A DNA stretch of 64,000 bases from Erpobdella octoculata (GCA_963978895.1 OZ022241.1:21669073-21733072), one strand, 5' to 3'. Positions 19,173 to 30,962 are shown, counted from the stretch's first letter. Numbers and translations are program-made. The notes: generated by a model from the sequence alone, not told the origin.

Positions 19173-20711
19173 TTAAATTCGGGACATAAAATCTGCGACA
19201 GAGTTATCGCGTCCTCTCCTATATTGAAATACCAAGTCATACTCTTGCAAAGCTAGCGCCCATCTGTTGAGTTTTGCACTCTTAGGAGCAGCTTCGGTTA
19301 AATACGTAAGTGGATTGTGATCTGAAAAAACAATTACTCTTGAAAACAGAATCCATTGTCGAAATTTATTTAGTGCCCATACAACCGCAAAAGCTTCACG
19401 TTCAATTGTGGACCATCTACTCTGCGTGGAAGTGAGCTTTTTGCTAGCAAAGGCTATAGGAACTTCATGCTTATTCATATCCCATTGGAATAGACAACAA
19501 CCTACTGCTACCGAACTAGCATCCGTAGACAAACCAAACGGTTGAGAATAATCTATTGTATTTAGGTTAAGGTAATTAGATAAATCTAACTTAAGTCTAT
19601 CTAAAGCTATTTGATGGTTCTCTTTCCAATCAATTTTAAATGGCATATCTTTTTTTGTTAATTCTGTAAGGGCATAAGCCGTTTCTGCTAAATGTGGAAT
19701 ATAATTTCTAAAATAGCTGAAGAAACCAATCAAACGTTTTACCTCCCTCTTATTTGTCGGGGGTTTAATATCTTTAACTGTAGCAATCTTGACAGGATCA
19801 GGGACTATATGACCTGAGCCGATCACATGACCTAGGAATGTTATTTGAATTTGAGTAAAACGACTTTTTTTTAAATTGAGCGTCAAACCATGTTCTTGGA
19901 TTAAGCTCAAGAATTTTGTTAAATGTTCTAGGTGTTCCTCCCAAGTGGATGAGTAAATAGCAAAATCATCAATAAAAGGTTCAGTAAATGAGCGAATTGG
20001 TCTAAGCAATTCAGAAATGACACGCATAAAAGTATTGCCTGCCGACTTCAATCCGAAGGGCATCCTTAAGAATTCAAACACACCTTCTTCACAGGCAAAC
20101 GCTGTCAACCATCTTGACTCTGGTTTCATCGGGATTTGCCAATACCCACTTTTGGCATCAAAACAACTAATATATTTTGCTCTCCCTACGTTCTGCAAAA
20201 CATCAGAAAGATCTGGTATGGGAAAACAATAACTTTTCGTGAAACGATTTACATGTCGATAATCTACAGCCAAGCGAACACCATCTTGACCCTTGGGACC
20301 CTTCAACACACATACCATCGGACTAACCATGGGACTTTGTGAAGGCATAATAATATTTTTTTGTAACATTTATTGAATCTGGTTTGAAACAGCTTTCTTA
20401 ATAAGTTCGGGGGTCCTATATGCTTTCAATTTCTTGGGAATAAAATCAGGCAAAATTTTAATTTCATGACACACTTCAGAACAAAGACCTATTTTTTCTG
20501 AGAATACTTTTGCAAAGTTATCTAAAATATTTGTTAACTGGCTCTGTTGTAGTTCACTTAAATGATCTACAATGTTTTTTTCTATTTTAGTACTGGGTAA
20601 GGCAATTTCGATATTGGACTTATCTAAGACTTCAACTTTTCCAAAGTCTATGTCTTCGTCGTAAATGATCGAACAACTACTTACCAAAGCTTTTTCGATT
20701 CGTTCATGATA
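19173..20711 (-). pseudogene. Element 1 reverse transcriptase-RNase H
   Basis: Same frame as the upstream gag-pro-int ORF, after TAA at 20712-20714, and interrupted once more by TAA at 20370-20372. RT blocks: VSPMVCVLKGPKGQDGVRLA, VDYRHVNRFT, FDAKSGYWQI (first Asp), FLRMPFGLKSAGNTF, FIDDFAIYS (catalytic Asp pair) and FLGHVI. RNase H follows: STDASSVAVG, STIEREAFAVVWA, FSDHNPL and VADFMSRI, giving the D-E-D-D residues. It copies element RNA into DNA and degrades the template. The catalytic residues are intact. The stops may be nonsense mutations or, at the first position, readthrough; I favour mutation for at least the second. Confidence 0.85.
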
Positions 20712-23700
20712 TTAACGTATTTTGTTGGCATGCAGATGATAATGATGACCATCTATTTCAACTATGAAAGAGTAAGGTGATTTTACTCGAACAATTGTTC
20801 CCGGCCCTTGCCATCGGTTCAACATTTTAGATTTATTTTTATCAGGTGCTAATATAATAACGGGATCACCTAATTGAAATTTACGATCAGTACTTCTTAA
20901 GTTATAATATTTAGCATAACGATTTTGTTCGTTACTACCAGCAAGATCTGCATATTCGCTTGCTTCTTGTAGAGCTTTACAAAGATACCTTAAATATTGA
21001 GTTGGATTTTTTCTTAACTTAAAAGATACTTCTCCCTCATTTACCCATGAATCTTTTAAAATAGATAATGGTCCTCTTGGAGCAGTTCCATAAATTAATG
21101 TATAAGGACTAACATGCGTTGTGGAAGACGGCTTCTCACGAAGACTCCACAAAATAAAAGGCAACAATTTAAACCAACGTTTAGGATGATCCTGTGATAA
21201 CTTATAAATCATGGTCTTAATACTTTGATTACAACGCTCTACAATACCAGCTGCTTCTGGATGTCCCGGAGTATTGAAACGTGGACTACACCCTAAATAT
21301 TTTAAGAATTCTTTAGTCAAAGAACTCGTGAAATTACTTCCACAGTCAGAGCTAATAACTCGCGGAATTGAAAAATTCATAAAAATCTCTAGAAGGCAAT
21401 CACAGACGCTTCGTGCTGTAAATGAGTGTAAAGGAAAAGCCATCGGCCATCTTGAAAAAAGATCAACTACGACTAGTGCATAATTGAACTTGGGTGGGGG
21501 ATTCAATGGAAACAATGGACCTATGCAATCCATTACAAGATGACTAAAAGGAAATTCATCTCCTCTAGGTATTGGTTGAATCGGGATACGATCCTTCATC
21601 TTTATAGGCGCCCTTAATTGACATATTTTGCAGGATTCGCAAAATTCTCTAACTTTGGTCTCCATCTCTGGGAACCAAAAATTCATGCGTATGCGCTGTA
21701 AGGATGACTTAGTTGCCATATGACCTGCACATGGAGCTTCATGACCTAATTGTAAGATAATGGGAATGCGATCATTAGGTAAACATAATTGTTTTAAATT
21801 AAGTCCCCATAAAGATTCCCTATGAAACAACATGTTTCCTTCTATAAAGAATCCCTTTTTCTTTCGATATGCAAATTCCCAAAATGGTTTTAAAGAAGTG
21901 CAATTTCTTTGTTCTCTACCAAAGGAAGTGGTAGGAAAATCTACTCTATTATAATTTATAACAGGAATTCCTATAATAGTCTCTCCATTATTACTATGAA
22001 TATCTGAGATTTCTTTGTCAGGATTAACTACAACCTCAACCGCTACCTCGTTAATCTGTACCGTTGGAACCGTTGTAACATCCACCTCATCGTCGTTGGC
22101 AAAATCAGATAACCATGATACTAACATTTCATCTTCTGACAATTTTGAAGGCAAAGAATTTATTAATTCAGCATTCTCTTGAGGAACCACAACCTCATAC
22201 AAAGTCTCGGCTTCAAGTCTCTCATTAACACCAGGGTGAATAATGATGGCTTCACTCAAATTGGGTACCACGGAAAAGAAAACTTTAAATTTAGGAGCAA
22301 TGTTCATGGTATTATGGGATTTCTGCACTGGTTGCAACAAAAGCTCAACACCCTCTACTGTTTTGTGTGAACCATGCACATCGACTAATTCAACCTTTGT
22401 CGTTGGACGAACTCCTAAAGCGTCTACTAAGTCCTTCCTAATGCAATTAGTTTCAGCTCCACTATCAATTAAAGCTAACTGGGTTGTGGATTGATTAATC
22501 ATAACCTCTCTAAAAGGTCGTTTATAGAATCGTTCAGTTTCGATGATAGGAGATTCATTCAATCCTAGGTTATTATTTTTATTTATAAGAGAATCACCTT
22601 GATTTAATACATGACAACAATTAATTTTAATATTTTTCTGGTTGGGACAATCTCTAGCAATGTGACCTACTTTCTGACAATTATAACAAACGGGTGATCC
22701 TTTATTGTTATCTTTATTATAATTCCTAACCGTCACTGGTTGACTATTAAAACGCTGTTGAGATGGAAGAGGATGGTTAAATCGTGGTTTAAAATTAATG
22801 TTAGGATTATTAATTGGTCTACTCGGAGGTGCATGACTCCTTACATCGTTAAGTCTTGGACGAGCATACTGAATGATATGACAATCATTATCACGTACTG
22901 CCATATAATTATCTGCCGCCTTTGCAAGTTGTTCGCTGTCTAACCAAATATCTTTTTCTAGAGTGGACAGATGATCAAGACAACCTCGTGGCATTACCTC
23001 TTTTAATCTATCAGCACAGAGTAAATCTATTAAAGTATCAAAAGAATTTACTTCTCGGCTTTGTATATAATATGTCAGAGCAGTGCGTAAATGTGATGCA
23101 AATTCTATATAAGTTTGGTTATGAGTCTTCATCATCGACAGAAAGCGTTGTCTTAATATTAAAGGACTTATTCTATAACCCAATAATAAAATTCTCTTAA
23201 GTTCATAATAGTCTTCGAGTTGATATGATGGTAAGTGATTAATGAGACTTCTGCCCCTCTCACTTAATTTAGCTAATAAAATTTTAGATTTTAAATTCTC
23301 TTCCACTTCATACGAAATAAATTGTTTCTCTAAAAATTCAAAAAAACTAGTGATGGACAATGGATCAGATGGAAAAGGTCCTATTAGATCTCCTATTATT
23401 TTAACTAGTTTTATCGTTTTAGTTGTTAGATCAGGTTGATGTGCGTTCTCTATACTAAATCTAGTTAATTCTCTTTCTCTTTCATTTCTAACTTCTTCTC
23501 TCTCAAATTTTAATTGCTCTCTCCGATCCTCTGCTTCCCTCTCTTCTCTTCTCTCTTTTAATCTTATTTGTTCTTTTCGCTCCTCTGCTTCCCTCTCTTC
23601 TCTTCTCTCTTCTAATCTTATTCGTTCTCTTTGCTCTTCTGCTTCCCTCTCTTCTCTCTGCATTCTTTCAGCCGATTCTCTCTCTTTCTCTTTATCTAGG

Positions 23701-23942
23701 AGTTGCAATTTCACCACTTCTATATTATCTATTACCACTCTACCCTGTTCTGCCATAAAATAACCGCCCGCTCCCTCTTCATCTGGGTTATCATGTAACA
23801 CTCTAGGACTCTGGGATTCTACTCCACTAAACATGGTTTCCCGTCTATCTCTAGGGTTTACTCTTAACATTGCTTGAGCAATCTCTTCTGCTCGTTGCTC
23901 AGGCGATTCGGTTACAGGGGTATTTGTTCCTGTCTCAGACAT
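20712..23942 (-). CDS. Element 1 Gag-protease-integrase polyprotein
   Basis: 1076 codons from ATG (MSETGTNTPV). Residues about 80-170 are an Arg/Glu coiled coil made of 20- to 21-residue repeats. A capsid region follows (PSDPLSITSFFEFLEKQF to ADNYMA), from the Gag lineage that gave rise to the vertebrate SCAN domain. The zinc knuckle is CYNCQKVGHIARDC. The aspartic protease motif is LALIDSGAETNCIR. The integrase has its HHCC zinc site (GHEAPCAGH, then CESCKICQ), catalytic Asp (LVMDCIGP), Asp (SSDCGSNF) and Glu (GHPEAAGIVERCNQ), and a C-terminal GPY/F-like module (RWQGPGTIVRVKSPYSF). All key residues are present and the frame is open to a TAA at 20712. Confidence 0.92.
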   Translation of the reverse strand: MSETGTNTPVTESPEQRAEEIAQAMLRVNPRDRRETMFSGVESQSPRVLHDNPDEEGAGGYFMAEQGRVVIDNIEVVKLQLLDKEKERESAERMQREEREAEEQRERIRLEERREEREAEERKEQIRLKERREEREAEDRREQLKFEREEVRNERERELTRFSIENAHQPDLTTKTIKLVKIIGDLIGPFPSDPLSITSFFEFLEKQFISYEVEENLKSKILLAKLSERGRSLINHLPSYQLEDYYELKRILLLGYRISPLILRQRFLSMMKTHNQTYIEFASHLRTALTYYIQSREVNSFDTLIDLLCADRLKEVMPRGCLDHLSTLEKDIWLDSEQLAKAADNYMAVRDNDCHIIQYARPRLNDVRSHAPPSRPINNPNINFKPRFNHPLPSQQRFNSQPVTVRNYNKDNNKGSPVCYNCQKVGHIARDCPNQKNIKINCCHVLNQGDSLINKNNNLGLNESPIIETERFYKRPFREVMINQSTTQLALIDSGAETNCIRKDLVDALGVRPTTKVELVDVHGSHKTVEGVELLLQPVQKSHNTMNIAPKFKVFFSVVPNLSEAIIIHPGVNERLEAETLYEVVVPQENAELINSLPSKLSEDEMLVSWLSDFANDDEVDVTTVPTVQINEVAVEVVVNPDKEISDIHSNNGETIIGIPVINYNRVDFPTTSFGREQRNCTSLKPFWEFAYRKKKGFFIEGNMLFHRESLWGLNLKQLCLPNDRIPIILQLGHEAPCAGHMATKSSLQRIRMNFWFPEMETKVREFCESCKICQLRAPIKMKDRIPIQPIPRGDEFPFSHLVMDCIGPLFPLNPPPKFNYALVVVDLFSRWPMAFPLHSFTARSVCDCLLEIFMNFSIPRVISSDCGSNFTSSLTKEFLKYLGCSPRFNTPGHPEAAGIVERCNQSIKTMIYKLSQDHPKRWFKLLPFILWSLREKPSSTTHVSPYTLIYGTAPRGPLSILKDSWVNEGEVSFKLRKNPTQYLRYLCKALQEASEYADLAGSNEQNRYAKYYNLRSTDRKFQLGDPVIILAPDKNKSKMLNRWQGPGTIVRVKSPYSFIVEIDGHHYHLHANKIR

Positions 23943-24094
23943 GACAACAATCTACTACCACACGAAATCTACGCTTGAAATTACACAACTGCACACCGTA
24001 CTTCAACACAAACCCACACTCGAAATTACACACTACCTAAGGGCAACCGCAAAATGAATCAGATAAACTTATCTCGATTCATCTCCCGTCAGAC

Positions 24095-24250
24095 AAGGTC
24101 GATGCTTCTCCTGAACTGGTCGATCTCTTCTCCTTCTGAACTGGTCGAATGACTCGTCGACTTCTTCCCCTGAACTGGTCAAGTTTTTCTCCGGAACTGG
24201 TCGAATTCTTCCCCTGAACTGGTCAAATGACTCGTCGGCTTCTTCTTCTT
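24095..24250 (-). repeat. Minisatellite in the element 1 leader
   Basis: Five or six units of about 24-30 bp on the theme TTCTTCCCCTGAACTGGTCGAA between the gag ATG and the 5' LTR. It is non-coding and could expand or contract the leader. A weaker version of the GGTCGA motif occurs in the element 2 leader (41870-42020). Confidence 0.75.
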
Positions 24251-24311
24251 CTTCAAAATCTTCTTTCCAATCAAGATCTTCTTTGTCTTGAATCCCACTT
24301 CAATATCTTTA

Positions 24312-24329
24312 TCCCACCGCTGCCACCAG
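24312..24329 (-). other. Primer-binding site of element 1 (tRNA-Leu)
   Basis: Plus strand ATCCCACCGCTGCCACCA has the form of a tRNA 3' end including CCA, as in animal tRNA-Leu. On the minus strand this is TGGTGGCAGCGGTGGGAT, a few bases inside the 5' LTR, the normal primer position. Confidence 0.8.
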
Positions 24330-24332
24330 TAA

Positions 24333-24813
24333 TATCAGTAACGTGCCGCCAACTTTTTACTAACTATTACACTTTATTGAAGAAGTTAGAGAAGTACTTT
24401 TATTAAACACAAACACGAACAGCAAGAGTCTCAGCGATGAAGACGAAGCGAGGCAAGAGGCAAGAGGCGGAAAAGCTATCGTCACTACCTTATATAGGAA
24501 AAACCCCAAGAAACGATAAACCAATATAAACAAGTACTAAACATATTAATAGCTCCTTAAATCTCGATCGCGAAGACATCAGATTTTCACTACTTATAAA
24601 CATATATATAAACTATAATCCACGAGATTTATTTAATTAATTAATCAGTAGATTGCTCGATATATTAAAAAATATACACCCCTATTAATTGCGGGAAACA
24701 ACACGCGCTCCGATTGGCTCGTTAACACAAAGGATTCCACGTCACAAGATAAAAGATACTAAATATACTAGAAATAAAATAGAATAAAAAAGAGGGGGGG
24801 TCCAGCACTGACA
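24333..24813 (-). repeat. Element 1 5' LTR
   Basis: 481 bp; nearly the same sequence as 18153-18636. It should carry the promoter. No clear TATA box can be singled out in this AT-rich sequence. Confidence 0.92.
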
Positions 24814-24818
24814 CCCCG

Positions 24819-25402
24819 TTTGTTCTGTTGAACTGCCCCAATTCTTTCTGTCCAACGTTAAGAGGCTTCAGCATATATGATCTCCTTTCTGGCTACCTAT
24901 TTTCTTTCCGGACTTTACAAGAGGTCCCATTTCCACAATTCTTTGATCTGCAGAGTTATCCAGCATTAGTTGCGTACGGATCTTGTTTGTCTTAAACTCT
25001 TCAACCAAAGATTTCAATGGCAACCTCAGTTTGGCAGTCTTGCTGTACAAAGCTACCGAAGTAAATCCCGGAGGCAGACCCAGCCATTTCCATGTAAATT
25101 TATTCATCCTTCTTTCTAGTTTTTCTACTAATGGTAAGCTCATCTTATACATTGATAGAGGCCAAAGCAATCTCGGTAATAAGACAAACTGAAGTAACCA
25201 CAATTTGAACCTGATCTGGAGTGGGGCCGCATCAATTTTTTTTTGCCGATCGGAGAACTCCAGAACACCGACTAGTGTTATTAAGCGAATCGTCATACCA
25301 CCTTAATAACCGGCTCTTAACCGGTTGTTTTCTCAGTGTTGGGATCTTGTTGCCAGCAACTGAAAACGTCACGCTTTTGTCGATCTTGCCTCGTCGCAGA
25401 GA
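24819..25402 (-). mobile_element. LINE with restriction-like endonuclease, upstream part of the split copy
   Basis: Minus strand matches 47510-48130: FKLWLLQFVLLPRLLWPLSM, LEKLERRMNKFTWKWLGLPP, FTSVALYSKTAKLRLPLKSL (24900-25296). It continues into 18152 once the Gmr1 element is removed. Its 5' end is truncated at about 25402, where the pseudogene at 25403-27090 begins. Frames are broken upstream of 25250. Confidence 0.8.
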
Positions 25403-27090
25403 TAAGCAGGGTTGTCATTTCCAGTTTTTGCCAAAGCTGCTACCATCTCGGTCTTCTCAGAGCCACAGATTTCAGTATCAAAGAAAGCCAGTCCCATAAG
25501 TACTTCACTCAAGTACCATAAATGGCGCATTAATACTTGTGTAGCTGCAAGTGTACAATGCTTTGAGTTACAGCTTCACTGTGAACTTATTGAACTGTCG
25601 AAGTCCAGACAGTTCAGCAACCGTCAAACTAAACTGTAAACGGAACGAAAATTTTCAAAGTATATATAATCTTTGCCATTTAACGGGCTCTGTGATATGC
25701 CCCTGGCGCCATGATGCGAACATCATTCGATTCATCACCGAAAAAAACTAGAGCATGCTGTAGCAATTCTTTGTAGTCGTCTCTCGGCTGGAATTCTTGC
25801 AACTGATGCCGAAAGAAGTTTATAAGGCTATCCTTTTGCGGTCAGAGGATGACAGCAACTGAGTGATTGCTGGCACTGCTCTCAAACTTGTATTTGTCTA
25901 TATTACTCCATGCTTTTGAGAAACGTTCAAAGAATTTGACCGTAGGACCACTAAGACCACTTGAACATCCATAAACAGATTGAAGACGAGCGCTACAATG
26001 AGCTCGTGTATGTGGTGTCTACATACTAAGCCAATAAGTTATTTCTGTAGCTTATGTTGAAGTAACGGGCATGCTCCAGCTTTACTGCCAGTGTTGCTGG
26101 CCGTGCTGTCCAAGCACATTAACTGAATTCTGTCTTCCAGATCCCAGTTGACAATGAGCTGATGGACAGCAGTTGCCTGTGCTTCACCAGTACCACTTGG
26201 CAACATAGGAACGCCGAGTAACTTCATGACACCACTGCCTGATACTATCACAGCAAGCCGATCAACGTTTTCGTTACCAGTCAGAGCAGGTAGTATTTTA
26301 CCGTCCCAATGTACTGTCAGCGAACCCAATGGACCATCAACGTCAAACGCTGCATTTATTTTGAGAGCAATTGCTTCTCGGTGTTGTCTCCGTGCTTGTC
26401 GTACTGACTCTTTGTTCAAGGCAAGCTGGGATGGGTCATGGCCTTGGCAACAGATGCCAAAATGTAGGTTGCATTACGGTCACTGACCCTTGTCCGGTCC
26501 AGAGATGACGCAACATCAGGGGTGACATGTTGACTGCTTTCTTTGCTTTTAGGTTCTTTGGAGTATGACTTAGGTAGTCAACAGCTAACTCATCTTCTTC
26601 ATCATGTTCTTCTTCGAAACTGTGTTTACTTTTAGGCAGCTGACGTTTAGTGCTGAGGCCACGCGTTCTTTTTCAGACTTCCTTCTTTTATTGGCCTTCT
26701 GCTCTCTATCATATCGTCTCTTTTCCATACCAAGAATCCACGCCTTACTTTCTCTCTCTGTGCAAGTAAACAATCTCTGTCTACTGGAATCACGATTAAA
26801 CTCAAAACGTCTAAATGTGCGACATCAAACAGATCGTCAAGGCTAGAACTGAAAGCATACTCCTTCTTTTGTTGAGTTTCTGTTCATCTAGAAGCTGACT
26901 TCTGGGGACTTTTCCATTTTTGGTATTTTTCTGTTATTTTGTTGATTATATGATGCTGTTGACGTGTGGGAATTCTAGCCTTAGTCCAAAAACTTAATAG
27001 TTCTTGAGCAGTAGTGGTAGCACTTTCTTGGAGAGTTTTCTTCTGCAATTGGTGTAGGTAGAAAACACAACTCAGGACCTGTCAATGCGA
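25403..27090 (-). pseudogene. Transposase-like repetitive protein family, heavily frameshifted
   Basis: Reading the minus strand and changing frame gives one continuous family pattern: LLSFWTKARIPTRQQHHIIN (about 27000), FSSSLDDLFDVAHLDVL and CLLAQRE (26790-26890), ALNKESVRQARRQHREAI, LTVHWDGKILP, MCLDSTASNTGSKAGACPLL (26039-26440), CRHHIHEL (about 26010), GLSGPTVKFFERF, then FFRHQLQEFQPRD and APGAYHRARWMAKIIY (25680-25800), ending with HLWYLSEVL. Asp in HWDGK, Asp in LDSTASNTG and the CRHH motif suggest an RNase H-like transposase with a C/D-x2-H motif, but I cannot name the superfamily. Many stops and shifts: inactive. No terminal repeats were found. Confidence 0.6.
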
Positions 27091-27457
27091 CGGTAGCTTT
27101 GAACCTGTTATGTTTTCATACAAACCTCATATAAGCCAGATGCCAAGAAAACTAAAGAATTTATAATTTACTGCAAAAATTGCGCAAATCAATTAACAGA
27201 GCCTAGTTACCTGTGAAACTTAATTTACACTAAACTTTAAAAAACTATATTTTAATTTGCTTGTATAGACAGACATCAAATTCAACACTGAAACCAAAGA
27301 ATATGTAATAAGCAATTACACTGTAGTATATAAATAAGTAAATAGTCCAGTCCAGACACTGCCAGTAGGTATAATAACAATAGTTGCTATTCATTTATAA
27401 GTAAATGCAAGTTGGAACTGACATACACGGCGTGTCGGACATTATTTATCACCATAC

Positions 27458-27460
<3 letters not shown>
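27091..27460. other. No gene seen
   Basis: AT-rich, without coding or repeat structure that I can support. Confidence 0.4.
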
Positions 27461-28263
<803 letters not shown>

Positions 28264-28316
28264 GAATGTTTGTGAGTCTGTTATATAGATTTTTACTAAA
28301 AAAATCTGTAACTTAC

Positions 28317-29484
28317 TGGAGAGGGAGCCGAAATTTCACCACTTAGATTGGTCAACACCAATGCATCCGAATTATCTAGATCATCGGTAGCTATGAAACT
28401 TGCTCTGACATGGCCTCGATTCTCTGGTAAATGGCACTGACTTCCTTTTTCGCTGTTTGAAAAGTCAAGATGACATGGATTGAATTTTACATCCGGTTCA
28501 TAGGTTTCGATGGCTTCTTTAGTTTTCGAGCTTATCATAGTTTGGTTTGGACGTTTTGTTGACTTTTTTTGATTTACTGTGCAAACGACGCAAACTAAAA
28601 AAACTATTATTAGGAAGCAACCTACTGCAACTCCAACAACAATAGCTAGATGAGCCTCTTTGAGAATTTTCTGAACAATTATGGGATGAGCAAGAGATTG
28701 CAACGCTGAGGCAGGTCCAATATATATTTCTAAAGTTGCAATTGTCATTTTTGACGGAACGCCCAAATCTTTAACCATGATAACTACACTGAACACGTTT
28801 GAGTCTAAAGGAAGAGATGAATTAAGACAAATTTCTCCTGATTTCGAATCTATTTTGAAAATATTCATCGGTATACTTTGAGTTATAGAGAACACAAGAG
28901 TAGAATTATTTTCTAAATCAAAATCCTTTGCTACAACTGTGGCAATTAATTGATTGATCTCAAAATTTCGAGAAATATGGACCGTGTCATTACCAACAGT
29001 TGGAAATTCTATAACAGGTTGATTGTCATTCTCATCAAGTACTTTAACATACACAACAGCAGTATCTTGAAATTGAGGTGCTTGTTCATCTCTTACAATC
29101 ACACACAATGAATAAATGTCTTTTTCTTCACGATCCAATGACTTAGTCACGCTTATCACGCCGGTTTTTGAATCTATTTTGAATAATCGTTGATTAATTC
29201 CCATAGTATGATTAAAAAGAAAAATACTTTTAGCATTTAAATCAAGATCAATAGCAGAAACTTTTCCGAGTTCAGATTTTCCAGATTTGTTTTCTATAAT
29301 TGAAAAATTGTAGAATGGTTGATTGAACCTTGGAGGTTCATCATTCACATCAGCTACACTAACGGTAACCGTTGCCGTTGAAGATTTACGGTAAGGCTCA
29401 TTTGCTCCATCTTTAGCCACTACTTTCAAAATATAAAAACTGTTTTTTTCTCGATCCAATGACGTAGTTGTCCAGAGGCTTCCA
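28317..29484 (-). CDS. Protocadherin-like gene, exon with last cadherin repeats and membrane segment
   Basis: Begins at a TTTTAG acceptor and ends at CCA|GTAAGT, so at least one further 3' exon is expected. It encodes LWTTTSLDREK, VADVNDEPPRFNQPFYNFSI, SKTGVISVTKSLDREEKDIY, VLDENDNQPVIEFPTVGND and a final diverged repeat (FKIDSKSGEICLNSSLPLD). It then encodes a single membrane span (AIVVGVAVGCFLIIVFLVC) and a cytoplasmic tail starting NQKKSTKRPN. LDRE, DxNDxxP and DENDN are calcium-binding cadherin motifs, so the protein is a cell-surface adhesion molecule. An in-frame TAA lies just upstream of the chosen acceptor, which supports this splice site. No stop interrupts the exon; this is the only convincing host gene here. 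Confidence 0.88.
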
Positions 29485-29562
29485 CTAAAATTAGGACGAC
29501 CATTTTCGAACATTTATAACCTTAAAAAAATTAAGTGTCACTGTATTAATAAAGTATCAAAC

Positions 29563-29669
29563 CTTTTTTCATCAATTTGAAAGATTCCTTCTGAGCCTGA
29601 TTGAATAGAAAACGTAATTTCGTTGTTCAAACCTTGGTCGATGTCAGTAGCATGAATTTGATAGTTTTT
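29563..29669 (-). CDS. Protocadherin-like gene, small exon
   Basis: 107 bp between CTTAG acceptor and AAAAAG|GT donor. It encodes KNYQIHATDIDQGLNNEITF and SIQSGSEGIFQIDEK. Joined to the next exon it reads FQIDEKSGSLWTTTSLDREK, a normal cadherin repeat. Joined upstream to 33039 it reads ISENEEPFKKNYQIHATDID, again in register. The splice frame is consistent on both sides. Confidence 0.85.
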
Positions 29670-30096
29670 CTAAGTAAAGTAATTGTATTGAAATAAGTTT
29701 AAAATTGTATCACTCATATAAATCACAAAAACGTATTGTTTATCATTACAAGCGTAATTTGTAAGTTTTTAAATGATGTTTATAAATGTATTGTTATTTG
29801 TAAAATTATACTCATATAGCTTGAAATATAGTCTTGAAATAATTTATAAAAGTCCTCGTTTTAAATCGAAGGGACTTTGGCGTGTTTAAGCTTTGCCAGA
29901 GTAACACGGGCAAAGATTCACTGTATATTTTAGCTTACATTTATAATTTAATTCAGTAATTTATATAAAAGTTGTCCAAACTTTTTGCAGCCAGGGCCAT
30001 TATTTTATTTTGATGACAACACGAGGGCCACAAATTAAAAAATATTTCATTCAAACTTCTAATTGAAAACATTTAATTCAATTTCAATATTGTAAA
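29670..30096. other. Cadherin intron sequence with a possible hAT-end fragment
   Basis: AT-rich intron. CCAAACTTTTTGCAGCCAGGGCCATT (29978-30003) resembles the terminal region of Charlie-type hAT elements, but no partner end was seen. Confidence 0.35.
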
Positions 30097-30311
30097 TGTT
30101 ATGACCCGATAAACAACGACGTTAGTTATATTTCGAATATAGTTTATTTTTAACGATAAAAGCGATACAGCGCTCAGCTATCAACCACGAAAGAGAAACT
30201 AAAAAGGAAGTTCACGGAAGGAACAAAGATATTAATATCCACAACCGTAGATATTAATATTAACTGTCAATTATAAAATATATAATTAATACAATTAATG
30301 TCTCCATAACA
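30097..30311 (-). repeat. Gypsy 3' LTR, single
   Basis: TGTTATG…CATAACA ends and the adjacent polypurine tract define it. No second copy occurs in the window. Confidence 0.75.
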
Positions 30312-30962
30312 CCTCCCCTCCTAAACAAGATAAGTTTTCTTGGAAGCATTCATTTCCAATCTTCGAGGAGGTCGACGTGTTAGGCCTCACCTTCGGTACC
30401 TGGTCGGTCGAGATGATATGACGATTGTCCTCGTTAACTGAAACGTCAACCGAAATGGTACTGTTAGAAGAATCGGTCGTCTTCTGGGATGACTTGATTG
30501 GTGGAAGAAGAGGGATGTCGAAAACATCAGATATAACTACTAGAGCTTCTTCTGATACACGTTTTCGCAACTGATTGCAGTGTTGCCGCATCACTTTTCT
30601 TCCAACTTCAACGTCATAAACAGACTTGTCATCAAGAACGTTTGCAGCACGTCAGCTGTCGCACCCTTTCCCTGCAATTTTCTAAGAGCTCGCCTGAACG
30701 TATCAACGAAACGTTCGGCTTGTCCGTTGCAGTGAGGCTGATATGGCGGTGACCTTACATGGTTGATGCCATGACTTTGGCAGTACTCCTCAAATTCCTT
30801 CGAACCAAACTGTGTTCCATTGTCCGACACTAAAATTTTTGGGTAACCATGATGTGAAAAATTTTTACCCAACTCTTTGATTGTAGCAGTTGTCGTCGAT
30901 GTCCTCATTTGGACAATTTCAGTCCACTTGGAGAAGGCATCCACAACCACGAGGAACATCAT
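30295..30962 (-). pseudogene. Gypsy integrase, catalytic and C-terminal part
   Basis: VVVDAFSKWTEIVQM (first Asp), KILVSDNGTQFGSKEFEEYC (second Asp) and SPPYQPHCNGQAERFVDTF (Glu) are the integrase catalytic core (30591-30962). A second frame (30295-30594) continues into a Ser/Thr-rich C-terminal part that ends near the polypurine tract. The join contains a frame change. It integrates element DNA in active relatives; this copy lacks its other genes. Confidence 0.75.

Larger units (their letters stand above)
18148..24818 (-). mobile_element. Gmr1-type LTR retrotransposon, element 1
   Basis: LTRs at 18153-18636 and 24333-24813; 5-bp duplication CCCCG at 18148-18152 and 24814-24818. Gene order on the minus strand is gag, zinc knuckle, protease, integrase, reverse transcriptase, RNase H. 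Integrase before RT is the Ty1/copia order, but the domains are of Ty3/gypsy type, which defines the Gmr1 group. Two in-frame TAA codons (20712, 20370) separate integrase from RT and split RT; otherwise the reading frame is continuous. The LTRs are very similar, so the insertion is recent. Confidence 0.9.

Noticed and set aside
20017..20342. Plus-strand ORFs within the element 1 RT
   Set aside because: Antisense to conserved RT motifs with no independent support.
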